From positions 2,287,671 to 2,351,670 of the forward strand of contig NZ_JAMQYE010000001.1 in NCBI RefSeq assembly GCF_023721795.1: 64,000 nucleotides of DNA, written 5' to 3'. This document shows, piece after piece, positions 9,033-18,874 of the stretch. The notes beneath the pieces were generated by a model. The model saw only the letters and a program-made list of their open reading frames with translations, searched no databases and was not told where the DNA came from. This DNA is from Zeimonas sediminis (GTDB taxonomy: Bacteria; Pseudomonadota; Gammaproteobacteria; Burkholderiales; Burkholderiaceae_E). The stretch's first letter is position 1. Each line of letters opens with the position of its first letter. The position numbers and the translations under genes are program-made.

Positions 9033-10823
9033 ATGGCGGACGGCGACGCGGCGGACCGCAGCGGCCACGGCGGCGGGGCCGAGCGCGCCGCGCGTGGCGT
9101 CGGCTCGCCGCTGGCCGCGCAGAGCGTGCTCTTCATGGTACTGCGCCGGCTGCGCACGCCGCTGATCGTCATCGTGCTGTCCTACTCGGTGTCGGTGCTG
9201 GGCCTCACGCTGATCCCGGGCGTCGCCGACGACGGCTCGCCGGCGCCGCCGATGAGCTTCTTCCACGCGTTCTACTTCGTCAGCTACACCGCCACCACGA
9301 TCGGCTTCGGCGAGGTGCCTGCCACCTTCTCCGACGCGCAGCGTATGTGGACGATCGTCATCATCCACCTGACCGTGATCGGCTGGACCTACGCGCTGCT
9401 GAACGTGCTGTCGCTGTTCCAGGACCGGGCGTTCCAGCGCGCGGTCGGGCAGATCCGGCTGGCCGGGCGCGTGCGGCGCACGCGCGAGCCCTTCCACCTG
9501 ATCTGCGGGGCCGGCGACACGGGCCAGCGGCTGGCCCGGCTGCTCGACCGCCGCGACATGCGCTTCGTGATCGTCGAGAAGGACGAGGGCCGGATCGCCG
9601 AGCTCGAGCTCGAGGACCTGCGCATCGACCCGCCGATCCTTCACGCCGACGCCGCGCTGCCCCAGTCGCTGCTCACCGCCGGCCTGCGCCACCCGATGTG
9701 CCGCGGCGTGCTCGCGCTGACCCCCGACGACGGGGCCAACCTGGCGATCGCGACCGCCGCCCGGCTGCTCAACCGCGGTGTGCCGGTGATCGCCGGCGCG
9801 CAGTCGCCGCGCACCGCCACCAGCATGCGGGCCTTCGGCACCCACCACGTGATCAGCCCCTTCGACACCTTCGCCGACCAGCTGATCCTGGCAATGCGCG
9901 AGCCGGGCTGCTACCGGCTGCTCAGCTGGCTGACCGCGCCGCTCGACGCCGAGCTCGAGAAGGAGCACGAGCCGCCGCGCGGGCCCTGGGTGGTCTGCGG
10001 CCACGGCCGCTTCGGCCACGCGGTGAGCCGGCGACTGATCGCCGAGGGGCTGCAGGTGACCGCGGTCGACCCCGCCCACGACGACGGCGACGCCGACCCG
10101 GCCGAGGGCCTGCCCGCCCGCCTGCGCGGGGTGGGCACCGAGACCGAGGTGCTGGCCCGCGCCGGCATCGACGAGGCGGTCGGACTGGTCGCCGCCGCGG
10201 ACAACGACGTCACCAACCTGGCGATCGCCGCGCTGGCCCGGTCGCGCAACCCGAAGCTGTTCGTCGTGCTGCGCCAGAACGAGGCCGCCAACCAGGTGCT
10301 GTTCGACGCATTCCGGGCCGACATGGTCATGAAGCCGAGCGAGATCATCGCCGACGAGTGCGTGGCCCTGCTGACCACCCCGCTGCTCGACCGCTTCCTG
10401 GCGGTGGTCCGCCGCAAGAACGACGCCTGGGCCGACGAGGTGATCCACCAGCTGCGCAAGCGGGTCGGCACCCGCTCGCCGCGCGCCTGGACGGTTCGCC
10501 TCGACCCGGCCGAGGCCCCCGCAGTGAGCGCTCGCCTGCACGCGGAGAACCGCCCGACCACGATCGGCGAGTTGCTGCGCGACCCTCGCAACCGGAAGGA
10601 CCGCTTGCCAGCCCAGGCGCTGATGCTGTTGCGTGGCGGCGGCGAGCTGCTGCTGCCGAACGACGACACGGCGCTCGCGGCCGGCGACCGGATCCTGTTT
10701 GCGGGCCGCGGCGACGCGCGGCGGCGGATGCAGGCGGCGCTGTTCGACGAGAAGCTGCTCGAGTACCTGTGCACCGGCCGCGACACGCCCGGCGGCTGGC
10801 TCTTCGAGCGGCGCGCCGGCTGA
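9033..10823 (+). CDS. potassium channel with two RCK (TrkA-N/TrkA-C) domains
   Basis: 596 aa. Order: TM1 about residues 42-62, re-entrant pore helix and filter TATTIGFGEVP (89-94), TM2 about 105-128, then a first RCK Rossmann domain with CGAGDTGQ (158-165) and a second with VCGHGRFGHAV (near 330). A TrkA-C-like ligand domain follows, and the protein ends after a final RCK-C segment near 580. RCK domains bind NAD(H), nucleotides or cations and gate the pore. The filter reads TIGFGE instead of the usual TVGYGD. The protein is homologous to NAD-binding K+ channel proteins; ion selectivity was not shown and is inferred. Confidence 0.87.
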   Translation: MADGDAADRSGHGGGAERAARGVGSPLAAQSVLFMVLRRLRTPLIVIVLSYSVSVLGLTLIPGVADDGSPAPPMSFFHAFYFVSYTATTIGFGEVPATFSDAQRMWTIVIIHLTVIGWTYALLNVLSLFQDRAFQRAVGQIRLAGRVRRTREPFHLICGAGDTGQRLARLLDRRDMRFVIVEKDEGRIAELELEDLRIDPPILHADAALPQSLLTAGLRHPMCRGVLALTPDDGANLAIATAARLLNRGVPVIAGAQSPRTATSMRAFGTHHVISPFDTFADQLILAMREPGCYRLLSWLTAPLDAELEKEHEPPRGPWVVCGHGRFGHAVSRRLIAEGLQVTAVDPAHDDGDADPAEGLPARLRGVGTETEVLARAGIDEAVGLVAAADNDVTNLAIAALARSRNPKLFVVLRQNEAANQVLFDAFRADMVMKPSEIIADECVALLTTPLLDRFLAVVRRKNDAWADEVIHQLRKRVGTRSPRAWTVRLDPAEAPAVSARLHAENRPTTIGELLRDPRNRKDRLPAQALMLLRGGGELLLPNDDTALAAGDRILFAGRGDARRRMQAALFDEKLLEYLCTGRDTPGGWLFERRAG

Positions 10824-10895
10824 GCCCGCGACGGGCGGAGCACCGCCGGCGCGAGCCGGATGGCAGGCCGCGGGCAGGGCCAGGCCTGCGCGGCG

Positions 10896-12164
10896 CTAGT
10901 CCTGCGGCGCTTCGTCGCGAACCCGCCGCATCGCCTCGAAGCCGGCTTCCAGGTCGGCGATCAGGTCGGCAGGCTCCTCGAGCCCGACGTGCAGCCGCAC
11001 CAGCGGGCCGCCCTGCCAGGGCCGGGCCGTGCGCAGGCTGCCGATCTTCGCGGGCATGATCAGGCTCTCGAAGCCGCCCCACGAGTAGCCGATCCCGAAG
11101 TGCCGGCGCCCCTCGCATAGCGCCGCGAGCGCGCGTTGCGCGCCGGCCGCGTCGGCGCCGAACGCCTCGGCCCGCAGCTCGAACGAGAACAGGCCGCTGG
11201 AGCCGCCGAAGTCGCGCTTCCAAAGCGCGTGCTGCGGATGGCTCTCCAGCGCAGGGTGCAGCACCGACGCCACCTCCGGGCGCCCGGCCAGCCAGCGGGC
11301 GACCCGCAGCGCCGACTGCTCGTGGGCGCGCATCCGGACCTCGGCGGTGCGCAGGCCGCGCAGCACCAGCCAGGCGTCGTCGCCGCCGACGCATACGCCG
11401 AGCTGGCGGACCGCGGTCCAGAGCCTGGGCCAGTGCTCCTCGCGGATCACGACCGCTCCCATCAGCAGGTCGGAGTGCCCGCCCCAGTACTTGGTGAGCG
11501 GCAGGATCGACGCGTCGACGCCCCAGTCGAAGGGCCGCGAGAAGACCGGCGAGGCCCAGGCGTTGTCGATCATCGTGAGCACGCCGCGGGCGCGCGCCTC
11601 GACGCAGATCGCCGGCACGTCCTGGATCTCGAAGGTGTAGCTGCCCGGGCTCTCCAGGTACACGATCCGCGTCTCGGGCCGGATCAGCTGCGCGATGCCG
11701 GCACCGATCGTCGGGTCGTAGTACTCGGTTCGCACGCCGTAGCGGGACAGCATGCCGTCGCAGAAGGCCCGGGTCGGGCCATAGACCGAATCCGACACCA
11801 GCAGGTGATCGCCGGGCGACAGGAAGGCGAGCAGCGCGGTCGAGATCGCCGACAGCCCGGAAGGCATCAGCGCCGCGCGGCACGCGTGGCCCGGCGCCTC
11901 GACCTCGGCAAGCGCGTCGGCCAGCGCCAGCGTGCCGGGCGTGCCGGCGGTCGCATAGGTCGTGGCGTGGCGCTCTCCGCGGCCGGTGGCCTGCCCCGCC
12001 GCCTCGGCATGCGCCAGCGAATCGAACAGCACGGTCGAGGCGCGCCAGGCCGGCAGGTTGGCGGTGGCGATCCGGTCGTCGAAGCGCCGGCCCGCGTCGA
12101 CGACGCGGGTCCGCGGCGCGGGACCGTCGCTCAGTGGATCGGTGGGCGGTTCGTCGCGATGCAT
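10896..12164 (-). CDS. metC: cystathionine beta-lyase-like PLP enzyme
   Basis: 422 aa, Cys/Met-metabolism PLP family. The cofactor-binding Lys is in PLTKYWGGHSDLL, the Asp that contacts the pyridine nitrogen is in TMIDNAWASPV, and SDSVYGPTRAF carries the Tyr typical of MetC. The C-terminal GYSWGGFESL, RLHVGLEEPADL and active-site Arg are intact. It would cleave cystathionine to homocysteine, pyruvate and ammonia. No Shine-Dalgarno is visible ahead of the ATG, which is unusual but seen elsewhere here. It could be another gamma-family lyase; the LHVGLEEPxDL ending and length favour MetC. Confidence 0.82.
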   Translation of the reverse strand: MHRDEPPTDPLSDGPAPRTRVVDAGRRFDDRIATANLPAWRASTVLFDSLAHAEAAGQATGRGERHATTYATAGTPGTLALADALAEVEAPGHACRAALMPSGLSAISTALLAFLSPGDHLLVSDSVYGPTRAFCDGMLSRYGVRTEYYDPTIGAGIAQLIRPETRIVYLESPGSYTFEIQDVPAICVEARARGVLTMIDNAWASPVFSRPFDWGVDASILPLTKYWGGHSDLLMGAVVIREEHWPRLWTAVRQLGVCVGGDDAWLVLRGLRTAEVRMRAHEQSALRVARWLAGRPEVASVLHPALESHPQHALWKRDFGGSSGLFSFELRAEAFGADAAGAQRALAALCEGRRHFGIGYSWGGFESLIMPAKIGSLRTARPWQGGPLVRLHVGLEEPADLIADLEAGFEAMRRVRDEAPQD

Positions 12165-12201
12165 GCGGAGATGGGAATGGAGCCGATCGGCGATGTGCCG
12201 A

Positions 12202-14136
12202 TTATCGCCCGCCCTCGCCGCCGGCTAGCGAGAAGCGGAAGCGGGCGCCGCCCCCGGGCGCGCCATCGGCCTCGAGCCTGCCCCCGTGCCGCCGCAGGAT
12301 CCGCCCGACGGTGGCCAGGCCGATGCCGTTGCCCGGGAACTCCGACGGCGAGTGCAGCCTCTGGAACACCCCGAAGGACGGGTCCCGCCAGGCCCCCGGC
12401 AGGCCGGTGCCGTTGTCGGTGACCTCGCAGGCGGCCCCGCCGTCCTGGCGTGCGTGCGCCGCGAAGCGGACCCTCGCCACCGGCTCGCGCGCGGTGAACT
12501 TCAAGGCGTTGTCGAACAGGTTGTCGAGCACGACCGCGATCAGCCGCCGGTCGGCCCGCACCACGAGGCTGCCCTCGGCTGCGAACTCGATCTCGCGACC
12601 GGCGTAGCGCGCCTGGACCGAGGCCATCGTCTCGCGGGCCAGCGCCACGATGTCGAACTCGCCCAGGTCGAGCGGCTCGCGCGACACCCGCGACAGCCTC
12701 AGGATGTCCTGGATCAGCTGCCCCATCCGCTGGGTGTTGGCGACGATCCGGCCCAGGTATTCCCGGGCCGTGTCGTCGACCGAGCCGACCTCCCCATTCG
12801 ACAGGGCCTCGCTGAAGCCCTGGATCACGTGAAGCGGCGCGCGCAGGTCGTGCGAGACGGTCCACGAGAAGGCCTCCAGGTCGGCATTGGTCTGTTCGAC
12901 CAGCTCCCGGCTGCGCTCGAGCTCGGTGATGTCGGTGTCCACGCCGATCCACTGCTCGATCGCTCCGTCCGACCCCGACACGGGGGCCGCATAGAACAGC
13001 GTGGTGCGCCAGCCGCCGTCACGCGCGCGGATCCGGCGCTTGCCCTGCATCGGCTCGCCTTTCTGCCGCGCGGCGAAGAAGGCCTTGCGCACCGCGGGCA
13101 GGTCCTCGGGGTGGACCGCCTCGAACCAGTCGAAACCCAGCCAGTCCGGCGGATCGCCGCCGACCATCGTGTACCAGGCCCGGTTCAGGTAGGTCAGGGC
13201 CCCGCGCGCGTCCGCGCTCCACACGACCTGCGGCGCGAGCTCGGCCAGCGCCCGGTAGCGACGCTCGCTCGCCTCGAGCTGCGCGGTTCGCTCGGCCACG
13301 CGGCGCTCCAGTGCCTCGTTGGCCTGGCGCAGCGCCTCGGCCGCCCGGTACTCGCCGGTTCGATCGACCGGCGCGACCATCCGCAGCTTGCGGCCGTCGA
13401 CCTCGACCGGCCGGCCGAAGGTGTCGACCAGCAGTTCCTCGCCGCGCGCGGTGCGGTGGCGCCAGGGCACGCCCTGCCGGATCGCTTGCGGATCCACGAG
13501 TGCCGCCTCGAGCTGCGGCACGTGCTCGGGATCGCGCAGGTCGCGCAGCGTCATGCGCAGGAACTGCTCGCGGCTGTAGCCGTACTTCTCGATCGCCGCC
13601 GGGTTCACGTCGACGATCTGCAGGCTCCCCGGCTCGTAGAGCCAAAGCGGCAGCGGGTGCGCCTCGAACAGCGCGCGGTAGCGCTGCTCCGACGCGACCA
13701 GCCGGCGATTCGCGTTCGCACGCTCGAGCGCGTAGCGGATCACCCTCGCGAGCGGGGCGGGGTTCAGCGCGTCGCGCCGCAGGGAGTCGTCGGCGCCGGC
13801 GCGAAGCGCGGCGATCTCGGCGTCGTCGTCGGCCTGTTGCGCGACTGGCCCCTGGCGCGCCTGGGTCAGCGCGACCAGCGGCAGCAGCGGATGGCGCGCC
13901 CGCACCACGCGCAACAGTTTCAGCGCGCTGTCGCCCTCTCGGCAGCCGACGAAGGCGATGTCGAAGCCGGAGGCGTCGTCGCGCATCAGCGCGTCGCGCG
14001 CGTCGACGCAGCGCAGGAAGTGCACCAGCGACGCCGAGCCGCCCAGGCCGTGGTCCAGCGCGTCGCCGAACGCGGCCGCGGCGTCGGCGTCCTCGTCGAC
14101 CAGCAGCACTCTAAGGATGCCCGATCCCTGCTCCAC
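12202..14136 (-). CDS. sensor histidine kinase: pseudo-receiver - PAS - PAS - HisKA - HATPase
   Basis: 644 aa from a GTG at 14136 that has GGAG five bases upstream; the frame is open further out but codes nothing recognisable. Domains: receiver-like 8-138, PAS about 150-265, coiled segment, PAS about 290-410 (PAC WIGVDTDITELE), HisKA with phospho-acceptor H429 in FSWTVSHDLRAPL, and HATPase_c with N-box DNLFDNALKF, DNGTGLP and GNGIGLA. The receiver keeps acidic residues (VDED, 13-16) and T91 but has Gly64 where the phosphorylated Asp should be (DIAFVG) and Arg for the usual Lys. The kinase half looks functional; no transmembrane helix, so cytoplasmic. No partner regulator is adjacent. Confidence 0.86.
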   Translation of the reverse strand: MEQGSGILRVLLVDEDADAAAAFGDALDHGLGGSASLVHFLRCVDARDALMRDDASGFDIAFVGCREGDSALKLLRVVRARHPLLPLVALTQARQGPVAQQADDDAEIAALRAGADDSLRRDALNPAPLARVIRYALERANANRRLVASEQRYRALFEAHPLPLWLYEPGSLQIVDVNPAAIEKYGYSREQFLRMTLRDLRDPEHVPQLEAALVDPQAIRQGVPWRHRTARGEELLVDTFGRPVEVDGRKLRMVAPVDRTGEYRAAEALRQANEALERRVAERTAQLEASERRYRALAELAPQVVWSADARGALTYLNRAWYTMVGGDPPDWLGFDWFEAVHPEDLPAVRKAFFAARQKGEPMQGKRRIRARDGGWRTTLFYAAPVSGSDGAIEQWIGVDTDITELERSRELVEQTNADLEAFSWTVSHDLRAPLHVIQGFSEALSNGEVGSVDDTAREYLGRIVANTQRMGQLIQDILRLSRVSREPLDLGEFDIVALARETMASVQARYAGREIEFAAEGSLVVRADRRLIAVVLDNLFDNALKFTAREPVARVRFAAHARQDGGAACEVTDNGTGLPGAWRDPSFGVFQRLHSPSEFPGNGIGLATVGRILRRHGGRLEADGAPGGGARFRFSLAGGEGGR

Positions 14137-14248
14137 GCCTGCTCCGTTGCCTCGTTCGAGACGGCCGCCCCGGTCGCGGCCCGTGCGTCGCGAGCCTACC
14201 ACTGCCCGAAGAACACGCCCGCCTTGCCCGCGCCGATCGGTGCCGGCC

Positions 14249-14659
14249 TCACCCGGCCGCGCCTGCGTCGAAGGCCGGATCGACCGGCACCTGCAGGCCG
14301 GTGACCAGCTGGTTGGTCTTCGCCGCAAGCGCCACCACCTTGAGCAGGTCGGCGTGCTGCGCGTCGGTCATCCCCTTGGCGCGCGCCGCGGCGGTGTGGG
14401 AATGCACGCAGTACGAGCAGCTGTTGGTGACCGACACCGCAATGTAGAGCAGCTCCTTGGTCAACGGATCGAGCGCGGACGGCGCGACCATGACCTCCTT
14501 GACCTCGGCCCAGGTGCGCTCGAGCAGCGCGGCGTCGAAGGCCAGGTAGCGCCAGAAGGCATTGACGAAATCGGACCTGCGGGTGGCGCGGATGTCGTCG
14601 AACACCGCGCGCACGCGGGGATCCGACTCGGGATCGGGACGCGGAGCGATCGTGGCCAT
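14249..14659 (-). CDS. AhpD-like / carboxymuconolactone decarboxylase-family protein
   Basis: 136 aa beginning [12 protein letters not shown]; the ATG at 14659 is chosen because the family domain starts soon after. The hallmark is [17 protein letters not shown], the CxxC-x-x-H redox motif of AhpD-type proteins, preceded by [14 protein letters not shown]. AhpD members are small disulfide reductases in peroxide defence; many relatives have unknown partners. The gene is leftward, 83 bases after the luciferase-like oxidoreductase start region and may be cotranscribed with it. The exact substrate is unknown. Confidence 0.85.
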   Translation of the reverse strand: MATIAPRPDPESDPRVRAVFDDIRATRRSDFVNAFWRYLAFDAALLERTWAEVKEVMVAPSALDPLTKELLYIAVSVTNSCSYCVHSHTAAARAKGMTDAQHADLLKVVALAAKTNQLVTGLQVPVDPAFDAGAAG

Positions 14660-14742
14660 GGTGGGAACCCCGGAGGTTGGCGATTCCGCGATCTTAGGGC
14701 CGGCGCCCCCCGGCGCGCGAGCCCGGCCGCCCCGGGGCGGAT

Positions 14743-15726
<984 letters not shown>

Positions 15727-15735
15727 GCCGCGATG

Positions 15736-16980
15736 CTACCGCGACAGCCGCGCCAGCACGAAGGTCAGCGCCAGCGTCGGCAGCGCCGAGCCGAGCTGGG
15801 TCGACACCTGCGGCAGCAGGTGGAAGGTCGCCACGCCGAGCAGCCAGATCGCGACCGCGCCGCGATTCACCCTGGCCGAGCCGACCAGCGAGGCCACCTC
15901 CGCCCGGCCGCCGAGCCGGCCCAGGATCACGCCGTAGAGCGGCACGAACACCGAGCTCAGCATCAGCAGGAAGGGCTCGAGCGAGTGCATCGGCAGCACC
16001 ATCGCCAGGCCGGTGCACAGCACGGCCAGTGCGATGCCCCAGGTGCGGGTGCCCCACTTCGGCACCAGGCTGTGTCCGGCCACCGAGCCCGAGTACAGGT
16101 CGCCGTAGGCATTGTCGACCTCGTCGACCAGGATCAGGCCGAGCGCGATCAGGCCGCCCTGCGCGAGCAGCAGCGCGGACACCAGGTCGGTCGACGGCGT
16201 GGTCAGCGCGACCAGCACGCCGAGCGAATAGCACCAGGCATTGGCGATCGCGTAGCCGAGCCAGGTGCCGCGCAGCGCGCTGCCGCCGTCGCGGCCGTGG
16301 CGCGAGAAGTCGGCCACCAGCGGCAGCCACGAGATCGGCATCGCGATCACCAGGTCGAGCGCGCCCATCGTGCTCATGCCGCCCGAACCCGGCCGGTTCC
16401 AGATCTCCGACCAGCCCATCGCCTGCGCCTTGCCGAGGAACTGCCAGCTCAGCCACAGCAGCGACAGGATCACCAGCGGCAGCGCGTAGCGCCCGATGAA
16501 GCGGCGCACCAGCGTGACCATCGATCCGGTCAGCAGCCCGATCAGCAGCAGGCCGAAGGCCAGCGTGACCAGGACCAGCGGCAGCGAGACCCCGGCGCGC
16601 TGCCCGATCGCCAGCACGCCGTCGCGCATCACGACCATCTCGAAGGTGGTCCAGCCGATCAGCTGCACGATGTTCAGCAGCACCGGCAGTCGCGCGAAGC
16701 TGCTGCCGTAGGCCGCGTGCATCAGGCCCGCGCTGGACAGCCCGCTGTCGCAGCCGAGCTTCGCGGTCCACGCGAGCAGCCCGGCGCCGAGCACCGAGCC
16801 GAACACGATCGCGATCGCCGCGGCCTGGGTGCCGAGCGCCGGCACGAGAAAGGAGCCGACCTGCATCACCAGCAGGCCCACGCCGAGGCTCAGCCAGAGC
16901 GAGGCGTGGTCGCGCCAGCCGAACAAGCGCTCGGCGGCAGAAAGCGGAATCAGGGCGGTGTTGCGGGCGATCGTCGTCAT
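15736..16980 (-). CDS. cytX: CytX-type hydroxymethylpyrimidine permease (NCS1 family)
   Basis: 414 aa, about 12 membrane segments, NCS1 (cytosine/purine permease) family. It starts with a short tail ending [20 protein letters not shown] and contains [22 protein letters not shown], matching the NCS1 substrate region. The decisive evidence is the TPP riboswitch directly upstream. NCS1 permeases under THI boxes are the CytX group, proposed to import hydroxymethylpyrimidine for thiamine synthesis. The ATG is seven bases after the riboswitch's GGGAAG, which also serves as its Shine-Dalgarno. Substrate assignment relies on the riboswitch and family knowledge. Confidence 0.86.
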   Translation of the reverse strand: MTTIARNTALIPLSAAERLFGWRDHASLWLSLGVGLLVMQVGSFLVPALGTQAAAIAIVFGSVLGAGLLAWTAKLGCDSGLSSAGLMHAAYGSSFARLPVLLNIVQLIGWTTFEMVVMRDGVLAIGQRAGVSLPLVLVTLAFGLLLIGLLTGSMVTLVRRFIGRYALPLVILSLLWLSWQFLGKAQAMGWSEIWNRPGSGGMSTMGALDLVIAMPISWLPLVADFSRHGRDGGSALRGTWLGYAIANAWCYSLGVLVALTTPSTDLVSALLLAQGGLIALGLILVDEVDNAYGDLYSGSVAGHSLVPKWGTRTWGIALAVLCTGLAMVLPMHSLEPFLLMLSSVFVPLYGVILGRLGGRAEVASLVGSARVNRGAVAIWLLGVATFHLLPQVSTQLGSALPTLALTFVLARLSR

Positions 16981-16983
16981 GGC

Positions 16984-17070
16984 GGCTTCCCTGCGCGGGC
17001 ATTACCCCGATCAGGTTCGAAGGGTTTGCTCTCAGCCTCGCCCGAGCGGATCCGGGCGCGGCACCCCCAG
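16984..17070 (-). promoter_or_regulatory. TPP (THI-box) riboswitch
   Basis: Read on the minus strand, the conserved aptamer blocks occur in order: GGGGGUGC (17061-17068), CUGAGAG (17029-17035), ACCUGAUC (17009-17016), GUAAUGCC (16998-17005) and GCGCAGGGAAG (16986-16996). A GC-rich P3 arm lies between the first two. The final GGGAAG is both part of the aptamer and the likely Shine-Dalgarno, seven bases before the permease ATG. Thus TPP binding could hide the ribosome site directly, without a separate expression platform. The motif match is very clear; the control mode is inferred. Confidence 0.95.
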
Positions 17071-17178
17071 CAATGCGCCGGCGGCGGGCATGGCCGCCAG
17101 CGCGGACAGAGTGTAGCCGAAGCCCCCGGCGCGCCGGCCGCCGCGTGCGATTGCGGCAGCCCGGGCAGTCCGCGCGCC

Positions 17179-18792
17179 TCAGCCGGCGGCCGGAAACTCC
17201 GGGAAGGCGATCCCTTCGCGCGCCAGCTGCTCGACCAGGCCCACCTCCCAGCTCAAATACTCGGCCATCGCCTTGCCCAGGTCCTCGTGGTCGTAGGGGC
17301 TGTACCAGACGTCGTCGGGCTCGCTGGCCAGCCGCTCGAAGCCGCCGGCCAAGGGCAGGCCGGCGGCGGCCCAGGCGCGCGTGCCGCCGGCCAGCACCCT
17401 CACCTTGCGCCCCGGCGCCGCCGCGATCGCGTCGGCGGCGGCCAGCCGGGCGAACTCGCCGTCGTCCGACGCCAGCACCAGTTCGCCCTGCGCGGGCAGC
17501 TTCGCGAAGGCCTCGTCGAAGCGCGCCCGCACCGCGAACCAGGCGCCCGGGACGTGGCCGGCGCGATAGCGAAGGCTGCTCGCCAGGTCGACGACCACCG
17601 CCGCGCCCGCATCGACGAGCGACTGCAGCTCGCCGGCGGACACGGTCTCGCAGGCGCGCCCCGCATCGTCGCCGAGCGCGGGTGCCGGCTCGGGCCCCTT
17701 CTCGAGCGAGAGGCCCGCGGCCCTCAGCCCGCCGGCGAGCACGCACGCGTCGCCCCAGCCGATCTGCCTGAGCCACGACGCGGTCATCCGCGCGCGCACG
17801 CCGTTGTCGTCGACCAGCACGATCCGGGCGCCGCGAGTTCCGGCGTAGAAGTCGGTCGATTGCACCAGCTGACCACCGGGCGCCGAACGCGAGCCGGGCA
17901 GGTGCCCGGCCTCGTACTCCTCGGGTGTGCGAACGTCGAACAGGTACAGCGTCCGCCGGCCGGCCTCGTCCTGGAAGCGCCGCAGCGTGTCGGCACCGAT
18001 CTCCTCGACCCCGAAGCGCGCGGCCACCCGACGCGAGGCCTCGACCGCCCGCGCGAGGCCCTCGACGCCCGGCGGCGGCGCGACCGCCCGGCTGCCGTGC
18101 GCGAGCGCCTCGCCCGCCAGGTGCCAGCCGCCGGTGCCGTTCCTCAGCGCGACCACCGGATTGGGAATCCCGGCGTTGATCAGCGACTGCGCGCCGATGA
18201 TGCTGCGCGTGCGCCCGGCGCAGTTCACGACGATCGTCGTCGCGTCGTCGACCAGGCCGAAGGCGCGGTGCACCAGCTCGGCGCCCGGGCAGTCGATGCC
18301 GCCCGGTAGGCTGAAGCGATGGAACTCGTCGAAGGGCCGGCTGTCGAGCACCACGACCGGCCTGCCCTCGGCGCGCCAGGCCTTCAGCTGCGCCGGGTCG
18401 ATGCTCGGCGTGCCGTCGCGATGCTCGACGACCTCGCCGAAGGCCTTGCTCGGCACGTGCACGCCGGCGAACACCTCGAAGCCGGCGTCGCGCCAGCCCC
18501 GCAGCCCGCCGTCGAGGATCGCCACGTCTTCGTAGCCCCAGGCGGAGATCCGTTCGGCAGCGCGCCGCACGAGCCCGCCGCCGTCGTCATCCATCAGCAC
18601 GACGCGCGTGCCGCGGCGCGGCACCAGAAGGCCGAGCCGGCGCTCGAGATGGCTGAAAGGCGCGGGCACCGCCCAGAAGGCGTGAGCGCGGCTGAAGACG
18701 CCCTCCTCGCGCACGTCGAGGAAGGCGATCTCCTGCCCGTCGGAGAGCATGGCTCGCACCCGCTCGGCGGACACGGCGCGCATCGTCGTCAT
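17179..18792 (-). CDS. four-module rhodanese-like sulfurtransferase
   Basis: 537 aa from the ATG at 18792, which has AGGAG six bases upstream; an ATG six bases earlier abuts that site and is less likely. Four rhodanese modules can be followed by their [33 protein letters not shown] and [15 protein letters not shown] starts. Only module 2 carries an active-site cysteine loop ([10 protein letters not shown]); modules 1, 3 and 4 have Asp-rich substitutes such as LMDDDGGG and LVDDNGVR. So one catalytic and three non-catalytic modules are expected. The family moves sulfane sulfur; the physiological acceptor is unknown. The gene stands alone on the minus strand. Confidence 0.85.
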   Translation of the reverse strand: MTTMRAVSAERVRAMLSDGQEIAFLDVREEGVFSRAHAFWAVPAPFSHLERRLGLLVPRRGTRVVLMDDDGGGLVRRAAERISAWGYEDVAILDGGLRGWRDAGFEVFAGVHVPSKAFGEVVEHRDGTPSIDPAQLKAWRAEGRPVVVLDSRPFDEFHRFSLPGGIDCPGAELVHRAFGLVDDATTIVVNCAGRTRSIIGAQSLINAGIPNPVVALRNGTGGWHLAGEALAHGSRAVAPPPGVEGLARAVEASRRVAARFGVEEIGADTLRRFQDEAGRRTLYLFDVRTPEEYEAGHLPGSRSAPGGQLVQSTDFYAGTRGARIVLVDDNGVRARMTASWLRQIGWGDACVLAGGLRAAGLSLEKGPEPAPALGDDAGRACETVSAGELQSLVDAGAAVVVDLASSLRYRAGHVPGAWFAVRARFDEAFAKLPAQGELVLASDDGEFARLAAADAIAAAPGRKVRVLAGGTRAWAAAGLPLAGGFERLASEPDDVWYSPYDHEDLGKAMAEYLSWEVGLVEQLAREGIAFPEFPAAG

Positions 18793-18874
18793 CGGCATCT
18801 CCTGAAAATCGATCGACCTGCTTCGCTCGCCCACCGGACTCGCTCGAGCTGGCCTGGCTCGTCTGCGGACTCGC

